Source: Paenibacillus roseus (lineage in GTDB: Bacteria > Bacillota > Bacilli > Paenibacillales > Paenibacillaceae). Taken from it: a stretch of DNA of 64,000 nucleotides. The notes below the pieces were generated by a model. The model searched no databases. It was not told the DNA's origin and worked only from the letters and a program-made list of their open reading frames with translations. The stretch covers positions 81,031-145,030 of the forward strand of contig NZ_JAELUP010000016.1 of the NCBI RefSeq assembly GCF_016424485.1. The letters run 5' to 3'. Every line of letters begins with the position of its first letter. Position 1 is the stretch's first letter. Shown here piece by piece: positions 63,333 to 64,000 of this stretch. The position numbers and the translations under genes were made by a program.

Positions 63333-63382
63333 TAAAGCAGTGTGAACGCATATCTCGCGGCCGCTGCTTTTTAATCTTTTTA
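63333..63382 (+). terminator. terminator after the SpoIIM-family gene
   Basis: AAAGCAG and CTGCTTT arms with a GC-rich interior, followed by T-rich sequence. Confidence 0.65.
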
Positions 63383-63502
63383 GAAGCAACATATTCGGCC
63401 GAGGCGATGCCAATTTTGACTCCCAAGAGAATATTCCCGCGGATAGCCACCACTTTACATGTTGTTTCGTTGTCAACCCGAAGGAGGTCCAACAGAAGAA
63501 CA

Positions 63503-63724
63503 ATGCTAGGGATTTTATTTAACGACAAGGAATGCCGTGAGCTAGATTACGTGCTTCGCAAAGAATTGGACGAGATGCTGCTGGACCTGAATGATGTCAG
63601 AATGGATGGAGAGATTAAGAAAGCTATTGCAAGCCGGTACAAGGTAATCTTCCGCATGTATGCACGAATCGCTTCGCCTAAAGAGCTGTCCAGATATGCC
63701 CTGAACAACAGGAATTACCGCTAA
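63503..63724 (+). CDS. small conserved protein of unknown function
   Basis: A 73-residue soluble helical protein, MLGILFNDKECRELDYVLRK at the start and RYALNNRNYR at the end. No known motif. The start at ATG 63503 is uncertain, since AAGGAGG lies about 16 bases upstream, but the compositional break supports it over ATG 63407. It lies just before the rRNA operon promoters. Confidence 0.75.
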   Translation: MLGILFNDKECRELDYVLRKELDEMLLDLNDVRMDGEIKKAIASRYKVIFRMYARIASPKELSRYALNNRNYR

Positions 63725-63759
63725 AACTTCAAAAACATTGCAAAAAATATTCACAGGTC

Positions 63760-63789
63760 TTGACGATGGCGGTTAAAATGTGGTAAATT
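63760..63789 (+). promoter_or_regulatory. rRNA operon promoter P1
   Basis: TTGACG (63760-63765) and TAAATT (63784-63789) with 18-base spacing, upstream of a second promoter, as in Bacillus rrn operons with tandem promoters. Confidence 0.6.
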
Positions 63790-63844
63790 ATCATTCGTCC
63801 CGCTTGGGATGAGTTGCTCTCGAAAAAAAAGTTGAAATTAATAC

Positions 63845-63874
63845 TTGCAATGTTCTAGAGACCTGTGATATATT
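63845..63874 (+). promoter_or_regulatory. rRNA operon promoter P2
   Basis: TTGCAA (63845-63850) and TATATT (63869-63874) with 18-base spacing, about 50 bases before the boxA region. Confidence 0.6.
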
Positions 63875-63920
63875 ATAAAAGTCGCCGCTGAAACGGCAGA
63901 CAAGCTAGAAAGAAAATAAT

Positions 63921-64000
63921 TTGTTCTTTGAAAACTGAACAACGAGCGAAATGCCCTGTGACTTGAAAGAGTCGCAGAACAGCAACAAACGAAATGAGCT
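63921..64000 (+). promoter_or_regulatory. rRNA leader with boxA-like sequence
   Basis: TTGTTCTTTGAAAAC at 63921-63935 is the boxA-like antitermination element typical before 16S rRNA in Bacilli. It is followed by the ACTGAACAACGAGCGAAA leader. The 16S gene itself is not reached, so the window ends inside the leader. Confidence 0.8.

Overview
The window is a chromosomal segment of a spore-forming low-to-mid GC Gram-positive bacterium, most like Paenibacillus (Paenibacillaceae). This rests on the Bacillus-type gene order around the rpoBC, str, S10, spc and alpha ribosomal clusters. It also rests on the sporulation and germination genes sigH, cwlD, gerD, kbaA and pdaB, the Cys4 (zinc) forms of S14 and L33, TTG/GTG starts with strong AGGAGG sites, and a T-box in front of cysE-cysS. 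Species cannot be assigned from the sequence alone.

Layout. 1-9050: a small helical protein of unknown function on the minus strand, then a PIN/TRAM membrane protein, ispD, ispF, gltX, a Cys T-box, cysE, cysS, mrnC, rlmB and rae1 (isoprenoid precursors, Glu and Cys charging, cysteine synthesis, rRNA maturation). 9108-14505: sigH, then rpmG-secE-nusG-rplK-rplA, an L10-type leader, rplJ-rplL and a methyltransferase. 14519-27163: rpoB-rpoC, then the str group (an L7Ae-like protein, rpsL, rpsG, fusA, tuf) with its own promoter and terminator. 27164-27696 interrupts the usual str/S10 continuity and holds a twice-frameshifted lipoprotein remnant. 27697-43080: the S10-spc-alpha run from rpsJ to rplQ, including secY, adk, map and infA. 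43144-45192: an inverted repeat and terminator, truA, then rplM-rpsI with its own promoter.

45133-55744 is an accessory island in the 3' end of rpsI. A 125-bp direct repeat holding the last 21 codons of rpsI, its stop and its terminator lies at both ends (45067-45191 and 55620-55744). The island carries a broken tyrosine integrase next to rpsI and a nest of mobile DNA: an IS3-type element interrupted by a second IS3-type element and by a group II intron. It also has an exported hydrophobic-hairpin protein with a small membrane-protein neighbour, and scattered phage remnants (ParB-like N-terminus, terminase small subunit trace, frameshifted coiled-coil protein, tail-protein fragment). It reads as a decayed prophage that has lost mobility.

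55745-64000: cysH and sat (sulfate assimilation to APS and sulfite), a perfect 22-bp inverted repeat, cwlD, a Mrp/SalA-type ATPase, gerD, kbaA, pdaB, a SpoIIM-family membrane protein and a small conserved protein. The window ends in the promoter and boxA-bearing leader of an rRNA operon whose 16S gene starts beyond base 64000.
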